Shown in pieces: positions 8,254-17,282 of a DNA stretch of 64,000 nt. The position numbers and the translations under genes were made by a program. Below the pieces are notes generated by a model. It was not told the DNA's origin and did not search any database. It saw only the letters and a program-made list of their open reading frames with translations. This DNA is from CAVSJJ01 sp963728395. GTDB lineage: Bacteria > Actinomycetota > Actinomycetes > Actinomycetales > Dermatophilaceae. How positions within the stretch are numbered: the first letter of the stretch is position 1; the number at the start of each line of letters is the position of its first letter. The DNA lies in NCBI GenBank assembly GCA_963728395.1, contig CAVSJJ010000008.1:620001-684000 (forward strand), written 5' to 3'.

Positions 8254-10212
8254 ATGGGCCACCGCTCCGACCGCGGCGCCGAGGAGTTCGTCCTCGCGCG
8301 CTGGCCGGACCTGGTGCGGACCGCGTGCCTCGTCACCGGCGACCGGAGCGCGGCCGTCGGGCGCACCGTCGAGGTGCTCGCCGCCGTCCTCGATGACTGG
8401 GCCGAGGTGATCGAGGAGGGGACTCCGGCCGCCACGGCCCGACGCCGCCTCGTCGCCGCCCTCGATGCCGCCGACGAGGGACACGAGCGGGACCTGCGGC
8501 CGGGCGTCGGCCTCCCCTCGGGCCCGGCCGACGAGCTGACCGGCGCGATGCTCGCCGCCTTCGACGCCCTCCCCGTGGCCGCCCGGGTCACCCTCGCCCT
8601 GCGCCATCTCGAGGGCCACGATGCCGTCGGCGCCGCCTTCGAGTCCGGGCTGTCCGTCGCCCGGGTCCGCGCCGCGCTGGAGGCGGGGCTCCCGAGCGTG
8701 CTCGCGGCATACACCGAGGCGGTGGCTCGCCTGCGCCGCGGCGGCGACGCCGGCGGGCCCCGGCCGACCGCCGAGGCCGCACCGGACGCCGAAGCATCCC
8801 CGGACGGGACCGGTCTCCCGGCACCGGTGTGGCACGCCCTGGACGTCGCGCTGGAGTCGCGACAGGCGACCGTGGAGAGCGGCGCGGACCCCGTCGCCCT
8901 CGTGGCCGCGGCCCGACGCTCCGGCCGGCGCAGGCGGGCCCTCGTCGGCACCGCCCTCGCGGTCGCCGCCGCCCTCGTCGCCACGCTCGTCGGCGTCCAG
9001 GTCCGCGGAGAGCCGCCCGCCGCACCCGTCGCCGCGGCACCGGGCGTGACCTGGGGGGACGCGCTCACCTGGCCGGTCCGCGGCGGCCTGGCCACCAACC
9101 CCGGCGTGCGGACCACCGTCCGGACCCGCTGGGGAAGCGACACGCGGCTGCTGTATGCCGGGGTGTTCGGCGGCAGCCGGTTCATCGTCGGGCTCACCCC
9201 GGCGACGGAAGGGACCTACCGGGTGCGCACCCTCATCGGGCCGAACGGCCAGCCGCGCGACGGGGTGGCCGACCGGGGGTATGACATCGGGGGCGTCCCG
9301 ACCGCGATGGCGCTCATCGGGATCCCCACCGCGGCGACGGTGCCCGTGCTCGTCCTCGGCCGCCCCGACGTCACCCGGGCCGAGACCTCGGCGACGGTGG
9401 CGTACGCCGCGGGAGGCCGCGCGCTGCGCCAGTGGCGGTCGTGGCGGCTCGAGGACGGGGTCGGCGAGCTGACCCTGCCGGCCTCCGTCGGCGTCGACCA
9501 GCCGGTGCTGCCCGGCCTACGGGTGCGGCTGACCGGCCTGGACGGCCCGGCGGTCAACCAGGCCGAGCCGACGTTCCAGATGCCGGTGCCCGCCTGCGGC
9601 GGCTGCACCGCGAGCGAGTGGAGCGCCCGGACGAGCGCCGCCGCCGTCTCGCGCATCACGGCGGCCACCGGTCTGCCGGCGAGCGCGGTCCGCGCGAGGA
9701 CGCTCGCGGTGGGCCCGGTCGCCCGGGTCGTCACGGGGTACGACGACGTGGGTGAGCCGATCGTGCGCAGCGGCGACTTCGCGTGCGCGCGGTACGACCT
9801 GCCGGACGGGACGACGCTCGTGTCGTCGGCCCTCCGGTTCTCCGACGGCGACCCGGCCTGGCCCGGCGGCGGACGGCTCACCCTCCTTCCCGGGGGCGCG
9901 CGAGCGGCGGTCCGGCCGTGCCTGCAGATCACCGGCGTCGACGGGTACGGCGCGGTGCACTACGTCTGCGCCGTCCCCGACGCGGCGGCCGTCCGGCTCG
10001 TCGAGACCTCGCCCACCGGCGTGAGCCGACGCGAGCCGCGAGTCCCGCTCGTCGGGCACGTCGGGACGGTGAGCGCCCCCGCGGCGCTGCTGCCGGACCG
10101 GGTCCGCCTCGTCGTCCTCGACCGCGCGGACGGCCCGATCCGCGCCTACGCCTTCGGCGATCTCGTCCGCTGGCGCGACCCCTTCGACGGCGGGTCGCTC
10201 TTCGACGTCTGA
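8254..10212 (+). CDS. Membrane-tethered ECF-sigma-like protein, copy 2
   Basis: Second of three tandem paralogues, 652 residues. The cytoplasmic part again reads like a worn sigma region 2 (EEFVLARWPDLVRTACLVTG) and region 4 (FDALPVAARVTLALRHLEGH), then a Pro/Ala-rich linker, a basic RRSGRRRR patch, one hydrophobic helix (about 230-250) and the outer domain. Conserved with copy 1: WPVRGGLATNP, LLYAGVFGGSRFIVG, CGGCTASEWSARTSAAAVSRI, ACARYDLPDG, VRPCLQITGVDGYG and the terminal FGDLVRWRDPFD. The cysteine pattern CxxC/AC/PC is kept; one additional Cys occurs in HYVCAVP. CAGACT lies 6 nt before the ATG and there is no ribosome-binding site, so each copy may have its own promoter despite tight packing. 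Confidence 0.75.
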   Translation: MGHRSDRGAEEFVLARWPDLVRTACLVTGDRSAAVGRTVEVLAAVLDDWAEVIEEGTPAATARRRLVAALDAADEGHERDLRPGVGLPSGPADELTGAMLAAFDALPVAARVTLALRHLEGHDAVGAAFESGLSVARVRAALEAGLPSVLAAYTEAVARLRRGGDAGGPRPTAEAAPDAEASPDGTGLPAPVWHALDVALESRQATVESGADPVALVAAARRSGRRRRALVGTALAVAAALVATLVGVQVRGEPPAAPVAAAPGVTWGDALTWPVRGGLATNPGVRTTVRTRWGSDTRLLYAGVFGGSRFIVGLTPATEGTYRVRTLIGPNGQPRDGVADRGYDIGGVPTAMALIGIPTAATVPVLVLGRPDVTRAETSATVAYAAGGRALRQWRSWRLEDGVGELTLPASVGVDQPVLPGLRVRLTGLDGPAVNQAEPTFQMPVPACGGCTASEWSARTSAAAVSRITAATGLPASAVRARTLAVGPVARVVTGYDDVGEPIVRSGDFACARYDLPDGTTLVSSALRFSDGDPAWPGGGRLTLLPGGARAAVRPCLQITGVDGYGAVHYVCAVPDAAAVRLVETSPTGVSRREPRVPLVGHVGTVSAPAALLPDRVRLVVLDRADGPIRAYAFGDLVRWRDPFDGGSLFDV

Positions 10213-10267
10213 CCGCAGGCCCCGACCCGGTGCGGGCACCGTCCCGCGCCCGGAGCACACTGGTTCG

Positions 10268-12117
10268 GTGAGGAGCGGGCCGGCCGACGACGTCGCGGCA
10301 TTCGTCGCGGCGCGGTACGTCCCGCTGGCCGGGACGGCATACCTCGTCTGCCTCGACCCGTCCCGCGCGGCTGCCCTGGCCGCCGAGAGCCTCGCCGACA
10401 CCCTCGCCGATGGACCGCGGGTCCTGGGTGAGGGGACGCCGACTGCGACCTCGCGCGCGGCGCTGCTGCGCCGGCTCCTCGAGGCGGGCGGCACCGCCGC
10501 TGCCGAGCGACCCACCCTGGCCGCCGACGACGTGCTCGTCGCCGTCGACGAGGCGTATGCCGCCCTGCCCCTCCTCGCCCGTCTCGCCCTCGGGGTCGAG
10601 CACGTCGAGGGCATCGACGCGGCCGAGACCGCCCTCGCGCTGGGCCGCCCGTGCGCCGAGCTCGCGGCGGCGCGCGACGCGGGCCTGGAGGCGGTGGGCG
10701 ACGCCCACGAGGCGGCTCGGGCGGCGGCGCGCCTGGCTCCATGGCCGCTCGACGTGACGTCCGCCCTGGACGCGGCCCTGCGGCTGCGCCTCGACGGCGC
10801 CCGGGGCCTCCTCACCGCGGCCGACCCGATGCGGGCGGTCCGTCGGCGCCACCGACAGCGACGCCGGCGTTACGGCCTCGTGGCGGCAACGGTCGCGGCC
10901 CTCGCGCTCGTCGCCGGCGCCCTGGCCGTCACGGCTGTGGACGGCCGGGGGCGGCACCGGCCACCGGGAGCCCCGCCGCCGGTCCGACGAGCCCCACGCC
11001 GGCGCCCTCCGCCGCCGCGATCCCCTTCACGACCTGGCGCCCGCGCGGGGACCTCGCGCACGACCGGAGCGTCGTCGCGGCCGCCGAGCGCGGGTGGCCG
11101 ACTCGCGCCCGGCTCCTCTTTGCCGGCCGGGTCGCAGGCTCGGCCCTGGTCGTCGGCTGGGAGCCGTCGGCGACGCCGGGGTTGGCCCGGGTGCGCGTCG
11201 TCGCGGGCGGACTTCGCACGTCCCACGTCACGTCGCAGGACGAGACGGCGCTCGTCCTCGCGGGGCCGGTCGATCGGGGGCGAACGCCCGTGGTGGTCCT
11301 CGCGTCGCCGGGCGAGCAGCAGGCCCAGCTGTCCGGTCACGTCTCCTTCGGCCGGGACGGGGGGCCGCTGCGCACGTTCCACACCCTCCCGATGCGCGAC
11401 GGCGTCGCGGTCACCGAGCTGCTCGGCACGAGCCTGCCCGCCGTGCGGGTCCAGACCGGCGGCTACGACGGCCCACCGCTGGGTGCCGACCTCGCTCCGT
11501 CCGGGGTGTCCGCGCCGTCGTGCGGCCAATGCTCGGGGGAGCGCTGGTCGGCCGAGGTGGCCCGGGAGACCGCGGCCCGGGTCGCCGACGCCACCGGCCA
11601 GGCGGTGCGCTGGGTCCGGGTGCTGCCCGGCTTCCGCGGGCCCCTCGCACGGACCACGGTGTCCGTTGCGGGCGGCGGCCGGAGGGTGCTCGTCGGCGAC
11701 ATCGCGTGCACGGCATACCGGCTGCCGACCGGACGGCTGCTCACCTCCACCGCCGTCCGGCTCCGCGTGGACGGGCGCTACCGGTGGCGGGGTGGGCACC
11801 TCGCGGTCCAGCCGCCCGGCGCGAGGCGGCCTCCACCGTGCACCCAGCTCGTCGTCAAGGGCAGCGACGGGTCACGGGTGTATGCCGTGGCGGCGCCGGG
11901 AGCGGACGCGGTCCAGCTCGTCGCCACGGCGACCCGGCGCTCCGTGGCACCGGAGCCGACACGCATCCCTCACCACACGGCGATGCTGACCGCTGCGCCC
12001 ACGGCGCCGGGCCAGCAGCTCGTGCTCCGCACGCTGGCCGCCGACGGCTCCCGGCTGCACATGGTGTCGGTCGACGGGCAGCAGGGCCCCGGCGACCCGT
12101 TCGACCTTCGCCCCTAG
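10268..12117 (+). pseudogene. Membrane-tethered ECF-sigma-like protein, copy 3 (frameshifted)
   Basis: Third paralogue. The GTG at 10268 begins a sigma-like region (AAFVAARYVPLAGTAYLVCL; YAALPLLARLALGVEHVEGI) and a membrane helix (about residues 202-222). The reading frame is then lost inside a five-G run at 10947-10951 and resumes one frame back. Adding one G restores a Pro/Ala linker and a full outer domain with CGQC, ACTAYRLPTG and PPPCTQL, ending GDPFDLRP with no stops to 12117. The intact downstream frame argues for a recent mutation or a homopolymer sequencing error; programmed slippage is possible but unproven. CACACT lies 6 nt before the start. The gene ends 2 bp from the convergent gpmA. 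Confidence 0.7.
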
Positions 12118-12119
12118 GG

Positions 12120-12860
12120 CTACTTCTTGCCCTGGTTGGCGACGGCGGCGGCGGCCTCGGCGGCGGCCTCGGGGTCGAGGTACTCGGCCGGCCTGACCGG
12201 CATGAAGTCCTCACCGAGGGAATAGACCAGCGGCATCCCGGTGGGAATGTTGAGGCCGGCGATGTCGTCGTCGCTGATCCGGTCGAGGTGTTTGACGAGC
12301 GCACGCAGGCTGTTGCCGTGAGCGGTGACGAGCACCGTGCTGCCCTCCCGCAGGTCTGCCTGGATGTCGTTCTCCCAGTACGGCATCATCCGAGGGATGA
12401 CGAGCGAGAGACTCTCGGTGAGCGGGACGTCGACACCGGCATACCGGGGGTCGTTCGTCTGGTCGAACTCGCTGCCGACCTCGATCTCCGGCGGCGGGGT
12501 GTCGAAGCTGCGGCGCCACAGCATGAACTGCTCGTCGCCGTACTTGTCCCGGGTCGCGGCCTTGTCGAGTCCTTGCAGCGCGCCGTAGTGCCGCTCGTTG
12601 AGCCGCCAGCTGCGCCGGACCGGGATCCAGTGGCGGTCGCACGCGTCGAGGGCCAGGTTCGCCGTCGTGATGGCCCGGCGGAGCACCGAGGTGTGGACGA
12701 CGTCGGGGAGGAGCCCCGCCTCCCGCATGAGCTCGCCGCCGCGGACCGCCTCGGTGCGTCCCTTCTCGGACAGGTCGACGTCGACCCAGCCGGTGAAGAG
12801 GTTGAGCTTGTTCCATTCGGACTCGCCGTGGCGCAGGAGGATGAGCGTGTATGCCGTCAT
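12120..12860 (-). CDS. gpmA: 2,3-bisphosphoglycerate-dependent phosphoglycerate mutase
   Basis: Glycolytic/gluconeogenic interconversion of 3- and 2-phosphoglycerate, 246 residues. The phosphohistidine motif LLRHGESEWN (His11), the LFTGWVDVDLSEKG segment, WRLNERHYGALQG and the second catalytic His in VTAHGNSLR are all present. The ATG has TAGGCT (12868-12873) 7 nt upstream, so a leaderless start is likely. The C-terminus carries an Ala-rich extension. It lies next to the YbjN-mshA pair, as gpm1 lies near mshA in Mycobacterium. Confidence 0.95.
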   Translation of the reverse strand: MTAYTLILLRHGESEWNKLNLFTGWVDVDLSEKGRTEAVRGGELMREAGLLPDVVHTSVLRRAITTANLALDACDRHWIPVRRSWRLNERHYGALQGLDKAATRDKYGDEQFMLWRRSFDTPPPEIEVGSEFDQTNDPRYAGVDVPLTESLSLVIPRMMPYWENDIQADLREGSTVLVTAHGNSLRALVKHLDRISDDDIAGLNIPTGMPLVYSLGEDFMPVRPAEYLDPEAAAEAAAAVANQGKK

Positions 12861-12920
12861 GGACCCAAGCCTAGTGATCCCGCCACGGTGCCCCCGCCGC
12901 CGCCCGCCGTAGCCCCGATC

Positions 12921-13460
12921 TCACTCGGGCGGGGGGTCGCCCTCGCGCTCGAGGAGGGGACGGAACGCCTCGAGGTTGCGCAGGCTCTCCCCGCGGGTGA
13001 CCCGCCAGTCCCACTCCTTCCGCATCGAGGTGAGGAACCCGATCGCGAGCAGCTCGTTGAACGGCGTGTCCGAGGCGTCGAGCACGACGCCGAACAGCTG
13101 GTCGAGGTATGCCGCGTCGATCCCCGCGGCGGGGAGCCGGCCGGCGAGGTAGACGTCGCCGCTGCCGTCGACGGCATACCCGAGACCGGGCAGGCGCAGG
13201 TTGCGGCGCAGGAGGAAGCGGTAGAACTCCTCGTGGTTCTCGTCGGCGTTGCGGATCACGAACGTCGAGACCGACAGCTCGGTCTCGGAGGCGACGAGCG
13301 AGACGACCGTCTGCAGCTTCTTCTCACCGGGCAGGATGACGACGAGCTCGCCATCCCGCGAGCCCTGCTCCCACTCGATGCCGTTCGCCTCGGCGAACTC
13401 GATGATCGCCGCGAGGACCCGCTCGCGCATCGAGCCGCCGCTCCCGGCCGTCGGGTTCAC
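12921..13460 (-). CDS. YbjN-domain protein
   Basis: A 179-residue protein resembling the type III secretion chaperone-like YbjN family (Rv0487 in the corresponding Mycobacterium locus). Seen: EFAEANGIEWEQG, a beta-strand stretch GELVVILPGEKKLQTVV, and HEEFYRFLLRRNLRLPGLGYAVD. Its biochemical role is unknown. The GTG start at 13460 overlaps the mshA stop in a GTGA tetranucleotide, so translation is coupled to mshA; an internal ATG at 13430 is the alternative. Confidence 0.85.
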   Translation of the reverse strand: MNPTAGSGGSMRERVLAAIIEFAEANGIEWEQGSRDGELVVILPGEKKLQTVVSLVASETELSVSTFVIRNADENHEEFYRFLLRRNLRLPGLGYAVDGSGDVYLAGRLPAAGIDAAYLDQLFGVVLDASDTPFNELLAIGFLTSMRKEWDWRVTRGESLRNLEAFRPLLEREGDPPPE

Positions 13461-14776
13461 GGGATCACCGCCGACGGGATGCCGGCGAGCTGGTCGGCGT
13501 CGTTGATCGACGCGGTGCGGGGCAGGGTGAGGGCCTCGGTGTAGACCTCGCTGAGCCGGTCGACGGTCCGGTCCCAGCCGAAGCCGCTCGCCCGGCGGAC
13601 TGCCCGCTCCCCGAGCTCTCGGCGGTGGGCATCGTCGTCGAGCAGGCCGCTCAGCGCGTCGACCCAGTCGCGGACGTGATGGGTGTCGACGAGGACGCCG
13701 GCGTCGCCGACCGCCGTCGGCAGACCGCCGACGTTCGCGGCCGCGACCGGCGTGCCACAGGCGAGGGCCTCGGCCGCCACGAGCCCGAAGGACTCGCTGT
13801 ACGACGGCACCGCCACGACATCGGCGGCGCGGTACCACTGGGCGAGAGTCGCCCGCTCGACCGGCTCGACGAGCCGGACGAGGTCGGCGATGCCGAGGTC
13901 GCCGGCGAGGACGTCCAGGCCCATCGGGGTGCGGACCCCGGCGCCGCTCGCACCGCCGAGGACGGCGACCCGGAGCCGGTCCCGCCGTTGCGGCCGGCGC
14001 CGGACCATCTCGGCCGCGGCGCGGATGACGATGTCCGGCGCCTTGAGCGGCTGGATCCGGCCGACGAAGAGGACGAGGCGGGCGTCCGGCTCCACTCCCA
14101 GCTCGCGACGCGCCTGCGCGCGGGAGCCGGGCGAGAAGACCTCGAGGTCGACGCCCGGCGAGGCGACGACGACCTTCGCCGGGGGTGCGGCGTACAGCTC
14201 GATGAGCTCGCGCGCCTCGCCCTCGGTGTTGGCGACGAGGCGGTCGGCGGCCTCGACGACCTGGGCCTCGCCGATCTCCCGGCCGGACGGCTCGGGGGTG
14301 TCGCCCGCGGCGAGGTGGAGATTCTTGACCCGGGCCATCGTGTGCATCGTGTGGACGAGGGGGATGTCCCACCGGTCGGCGGCGAGCCAGCCGATCTGGC
14401 CGGAGAGCCAGTAGTGGCTGTGGACGAGGTCGTAGTGGTTCTCGGGGGCGCGCGCGGCCAGCCGCATCATCCCCGCCGCGAAGGCGCAGAGCTGGCCGGG
14501 CAGGTCCTCCTTGGACAGACCCTCGTAGGGACCTGCCGCGATGTGCCAGACCTGGACACCCGGGGCGAGCTCGACGACCGGGGGCAGGGTCGCGGTCGTG
14601 CGACGGGTGAAGATGTCGACCTCGGTCCCCCGCGCGGCGAGCCGCTTGGCCACCTCGACGATGTAGACGTTCATCCCGCCCGCGTCGCCGCTGCCCGGCC
14701 GCGCCAGGGGCGAGGTGTGCACGCTGACCATCGCCACCCGTCGAGGTGGCCGGGGCAGCCGGACGATCTCGGTCAT
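13457..14776 (-). CDS. mshA: D-inositol-3-phosphate glycosyltransferase (mycothiol synthesis)
   Basis: First committed step of mycothiol synthesis: transfers GlcNAc from UDP-GlcNAc to inositol 3-phosphate. The 439-residue GT-B enzyme shows the N-terminal HTSPLARPGSGDAGGMNVY loop, HSHYWLSG, HTMHTMARVKN and, in the C-terminal domain, FVGRIQPLKAPD and the donor-binding PSYSESFGLVAAEALACG motif. CAGACT (14785-14790) lies 8 nt before the ATG. The second mycothiol gene, mshD, is at 24.8 kb. Confidence 0.95.
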   Translation of the reverse strand: MTEIVRLPRPPRRVAMVSVHTSPLARPGSGDAGGMNVYIVEVAKRLAARGTEVDIFTRRTTATLPPVVELAPGVQVWHIAAGPYEGLSKEDLPGQLCAFAAGMMRLAARAPENHYDLVHSHYWLSGQIGWLAADRWDIPLVHTMHTMARVKNLHLAAGDTPEPSGREIGEAQVVEAADRLVANTEGEARELIELYAAPPAKVVVASPGVDLEVFSPGSRAQARRELGVEPDARLVLFVGRIQPLKAPDIVIRAAAEMVRRRPQRRDRLRVAVLGGASGAGVRTPMGLDVLAGDLGIADLVRLVEPVERATLAQWYRAADVVAVPSYSESFGLVAAEALACGTPVAAANVGGLPTAVGDAGVLVDTHHVRDWVDALSGLLDDDAHRRELGERAVRRASGFGWDRTVDRLSEVYTEALTLPRTASINDADQLAGIPSAVIP

Positions 14777-14813
14777 ATCCGGGAAGTCTGCCACCGCGGC
14801 CTGCGGTCCGCGT

Positions 14814-14855
14814 CCCGCGGTCCACGACCCGCGCTCCACGACCCGCGGTCCACAT
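14814..14855. repeat. 14-bp tandem repeat, three copies, between mshA and the methyltransferase gene
   Basis: The unit CCCGCGGTCCACGA starts at 14814, 14828 and 14842 with one or two substitutions per copy. It occupies most of the divergent promoter region; a related partial unit precedes it. Function unknown. Confidence 0.7.
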
Positions 14856-14887
14856 CGATGCCGGATGCCGCGGCCTACGCTGGCCCG

Positions 14888-15685
14888 GTGGGACGGAGCA
14901 GGCCGATCGGGGTGGTGACCCGGGGCACGACGAACCCCAACCGGCTCCGCCGGGTCGACCGGTGGCTCGTCGGCACCCAGGCCCGCCGGCTTCGCGCCCA
15001 CGCCGGGACCCCGGTCGTCGTCGACCTCGGCTACGGCGCCTCCCCCGTCACCGCCCTCGAGCTGTCCGACCGGCTCCGGAGCATCCGGCCCGACGTCGAG
15101 GTCGTCGGGATCGAGATCGACCCGGCCCGGGTCAGGGCCGCGGGTCCGCTCGAGCGTCCGGGTCTGCGCTTCCGGCTCGGCGGCTTCGAGGTCCCCCTCG
15201 ACGAGGGCGCCCGACCGCTCGTCGTCCGCGCGTTCAACGTGCTGCGGCAGTACGACGAGGCGGACGTCCCTGGCGCGTGGGACCTGGTCCGCTCCCGGCT
15301 CACCCCGGACGGCCTCCTCGTCGACGGCACGTGTGACGAGCTGGGGCGGCTCGCGTCCTGGGTGGCCGTCGAGCCGTCCGGGCCGGCGTCGCTCACCCTG
15401 TCCTGGCGGCTGCGAGGGCTGGAGCGACCGTCGGTCGTCGCCGAGCGGCTCCCGAAGGCGCTCATCCACCGCAACGTCCCGGGGGAACCCGTCCACGCGT
15501 TCCTCGGCGAGCTGGACGAGCAGTGGGCCAGGGCGGCCGGACACGCGGCATACGGTGTGCGGCAACGGTTCCGGGCCATGGCGGAGGCGACAGCCGGGCA
15601 CGGCTGGCCGCTCCTCGACGGGCCGGCGCGCTGGCGGCTCGGCGAGCTGACGGTGGGCTGGAGCGCGGTCGCGCCCGCCGACTGA
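14888..15685 (+). CDS. Class I SAM-dependent methyltransferase-like protein
   Basis: A 265-residue cytoplasmic protein with a Rossmann SAM-binding core: VVVDLGYGASPVTALEL (glycine-rich motif I) followed by VVGIEIDPARV (acidic end of strand 2). Substrate unknown; homologues are commonly annotated only as class I methyltransferases. The GTG at 14888 is supported by TACGCT (14876-14881) 6 nt upstream. It ends 2 bp before the convergent dtd stop. Confidence 0.75.
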   Translation: MGRSRPIGVVTRGTTNPNRLRRVDRWLVGTQARRLRAHAGTPVVVDLGYGASPVTALELSDRLRSIRPDVEVVGIEIDPARVRAAGPLERPGLRFRLGGFEVPLDEGARPLVVRAFNVLRQYDEADVPGAWDLVRSRLTPDGLLVDGTCDELGRLASWVAVEPSGPASLTLSWRLRGLERPSVVAERLPKALIHRNVPGEPVHAFLGELDEQWARAAGHAAYGVRQRFRAMAEATAGHGWPLLDGPARWRLGELTVGWSAVAPAD

Positions 15686-15687
15686 CC

Positions 15688-16113
15688 TCAGCTCTCGAGG
15701 ACGATCGTCACCGGACCGTCGCCGACCATCTCGACCTCCATGTGTGCGCCGAAGCTGCCGGTGGCCACCTCGATCCCCTTCTCGCGCAGCGCATCGACGA
15801 CCGCGGCCACCACCGGCTCGGCCACCGGGCCGGGGGCCGCGGCATTCCACGAGGGGCGCCGGCCCTTGCGGGTGTCGGCATAGAGGGTGAACTGGCTGAC
15901 GACGAGGACCGGGGCGTTCACGTCGAGGACGGACCGTTCGTCGTCGAGGAGGCGCAGGTCGGCGATCTTGCGGGCGATGAGGGCGACCTCGGTTGGCCCG
16001 TCGTCGTGGGTGACGCCGACGAGCGCGAGGAGACCCTGGCGGTCGATCGCACCGACGGTCTGCCCGTCCACGATGACGGCCGCGCGACTCACCCGCTGGA
16101 GGACCGCCCTCAC
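15688..16113 (-). CDS. dtd: D-aminoacyl-tRNA deacylase
   Basis: Removes D-amino acids (and glycine from tRNA-Ala) mischarged on tRNA. At 141 residues it is the normal length, begins MRAVLQRVSRAAVIVDGQ and has the catalytic SQFTLYADTRKGRRPSW segment. The C-terminal NxGPxT motif reads GDGPVT: the Gly-Pro pair that gives chiral selection is kept but the first Asn is Gly. The GTG start overlaps the upstream asparaginase stop (GTGA), implying coupling. Confidence 0.92.
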   Translation of the reverse strand: MRAVLQRVSRAAVIVDGQTVGAIDRQGLLALVGVTHDDGPTEVALIARKIADLRLLDDERSVLDVNAPVLVVSQFTLYADTRKGRRPSWNAAAPGPVAEPVVAAVVDALREKGIEVATGSFGAHMEVEMVGDGPVTIVLES

Positions 16114-17245
16114 CCCGGGTCACCGCCGGTCACGGCCGAGACGTCGCCGACCGGTTCCCCGTGGCCGAGCACGGGAGCGGACTGAAGGACCGGGTATGCC
16201 GCGGACTCGGACCCCCAGCCGGCGCAGGACGACCGCGAGCGCCACCGCCCGGGCCCGGTCGGCCCCGTCGGCGACCTTGACGGCGACGCCGCGCCCGTCG
16301 GGCAGGCCGACGGCATACACCCCTTCGGCGCCGTCCTTGGCGATCGCGCCGGCGGTCCCCCGCATGAGGGCGGTCACGTCGCGCTCGGTCCCGGCGACGA
16401 ACTCGGGGTGGGCCCGCATCGCGTCGGCCACCCGGGCCTCGTCGGTGCCGGGCGCGGCGGCCGCGATCCGGCCGAAGGCCCGGGCGAGCCCGGTGAGCGA
16501 TACGGCCATCGCCGGGGCGCCACAGCCGTCGATGACCGTCGCGGCCACCGGCTCCCCGGCCATCTCGGCGAGGGTCTCGGCCACGAGGCGCTGGAGGGGG
16601 TGGGCGGGGTCGAGGTAGGTCGTGGTGTCCCAGCCCGCCGCGACACACGTCGCGAGCATCGCCGCGTGCTTGCCGGAGCAGCCCTGGACGATCGAGGCGG
16701 GCCCGCGGCCGGCGGCGAGCCAGGCGGCGCGCTCGGCGTCGGGGTAGGGCAGGTCGGGGGTGTTCTGCAGGTCGGCCTCGGCGAGGCCCGCGCCGGCGAG
16801 GATGCGACGCACGCCGTCCAGGTGGAAGGACTGCGCCGAGTGGCTCGCCGTGGCGAGGGCGAGCAGGTCCGGCGGGCAGGTCGAGACCGGCCCGGAGCAT
16901 GGCGAGGGCCTGCACCGGCTTGAGCGCCGATCGGGGCAGGACCGGGCCGGCCGGGTCGCTCGTCGTGAGGAGGACGGCTCCGGTGGCGTCGGTCGCCACG
17001 GCCGCGACCCGGTGGACCGACTCGACGAATCCGCCCCGGGTCACCTGGACGAGCACCTCGGCATCGGTGAGGACCGCCGGTGGGGCGGAGCCGGGTCGGG
17101 GCGCGGAGCCGGGTCGGGGCGCGGAGCCGGGTCGGGGCGCGGAGCCGGGTCGGGGCGCGGAGCCGGGTCGGGGCGCGGAGCCGGGTCGGGGCGCGGAGCC
17201 GGGTCGGGGCGCGGAGCCGGGTCGGGGGGCGGGCTGCTCTGGCAC
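16110..17245 (-). pseudogene. Asparaginase-family gene with two apparent frameshifts
   Basis: Resembles the actinobacterial asparaginase family (PF06089-type). Three reading frames together give one protein: VTRGGFVESVHRVAAV and SALKPVQALAMLRAGLDLP in the first; LLALATASHSAQSFHLDGV through VQGCSGKHAAML and DGCGAPAMAVSLTGL in the second; AAYPVLQSAPVLGHGEPVG in the third. The breaks map to one extra base in GGG at 16874-16876 and one in CCCCC at 16212-16216 (plus strand). Both are homopolymers, so sequencing error is as likely as decay. The N-terminus contains eight hexapeptide repeats (APRPGS) from the 18-bp repeat array. A GTG further in, before LVQVTRGG, may be the true start. The stop overlaps the dtd start. 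Confidence 0.7.
17087..17230. repeat. 18-bp tandem repeat, eight copies
   Basis: Units with core GGAGCCGGGTCGGGG start every 18 bp from 17087 to 17213 and are almost identical. Read on the minus strand they encode APRPGS repeats at the start of the asparaginase reading frame. The identity and in-frame length make it a likely variable-number repeat. Confidence 0.9.
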
Positions 17246-17282
17246 GCGATGACCCTAACCCCGAGGATCCCTCCCCCTCCGA

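Noticed and set aside
17087..17230. Possible CRISPR array
   Set aside because: 18-bp units are contiguous with no spacers and no cas genes.
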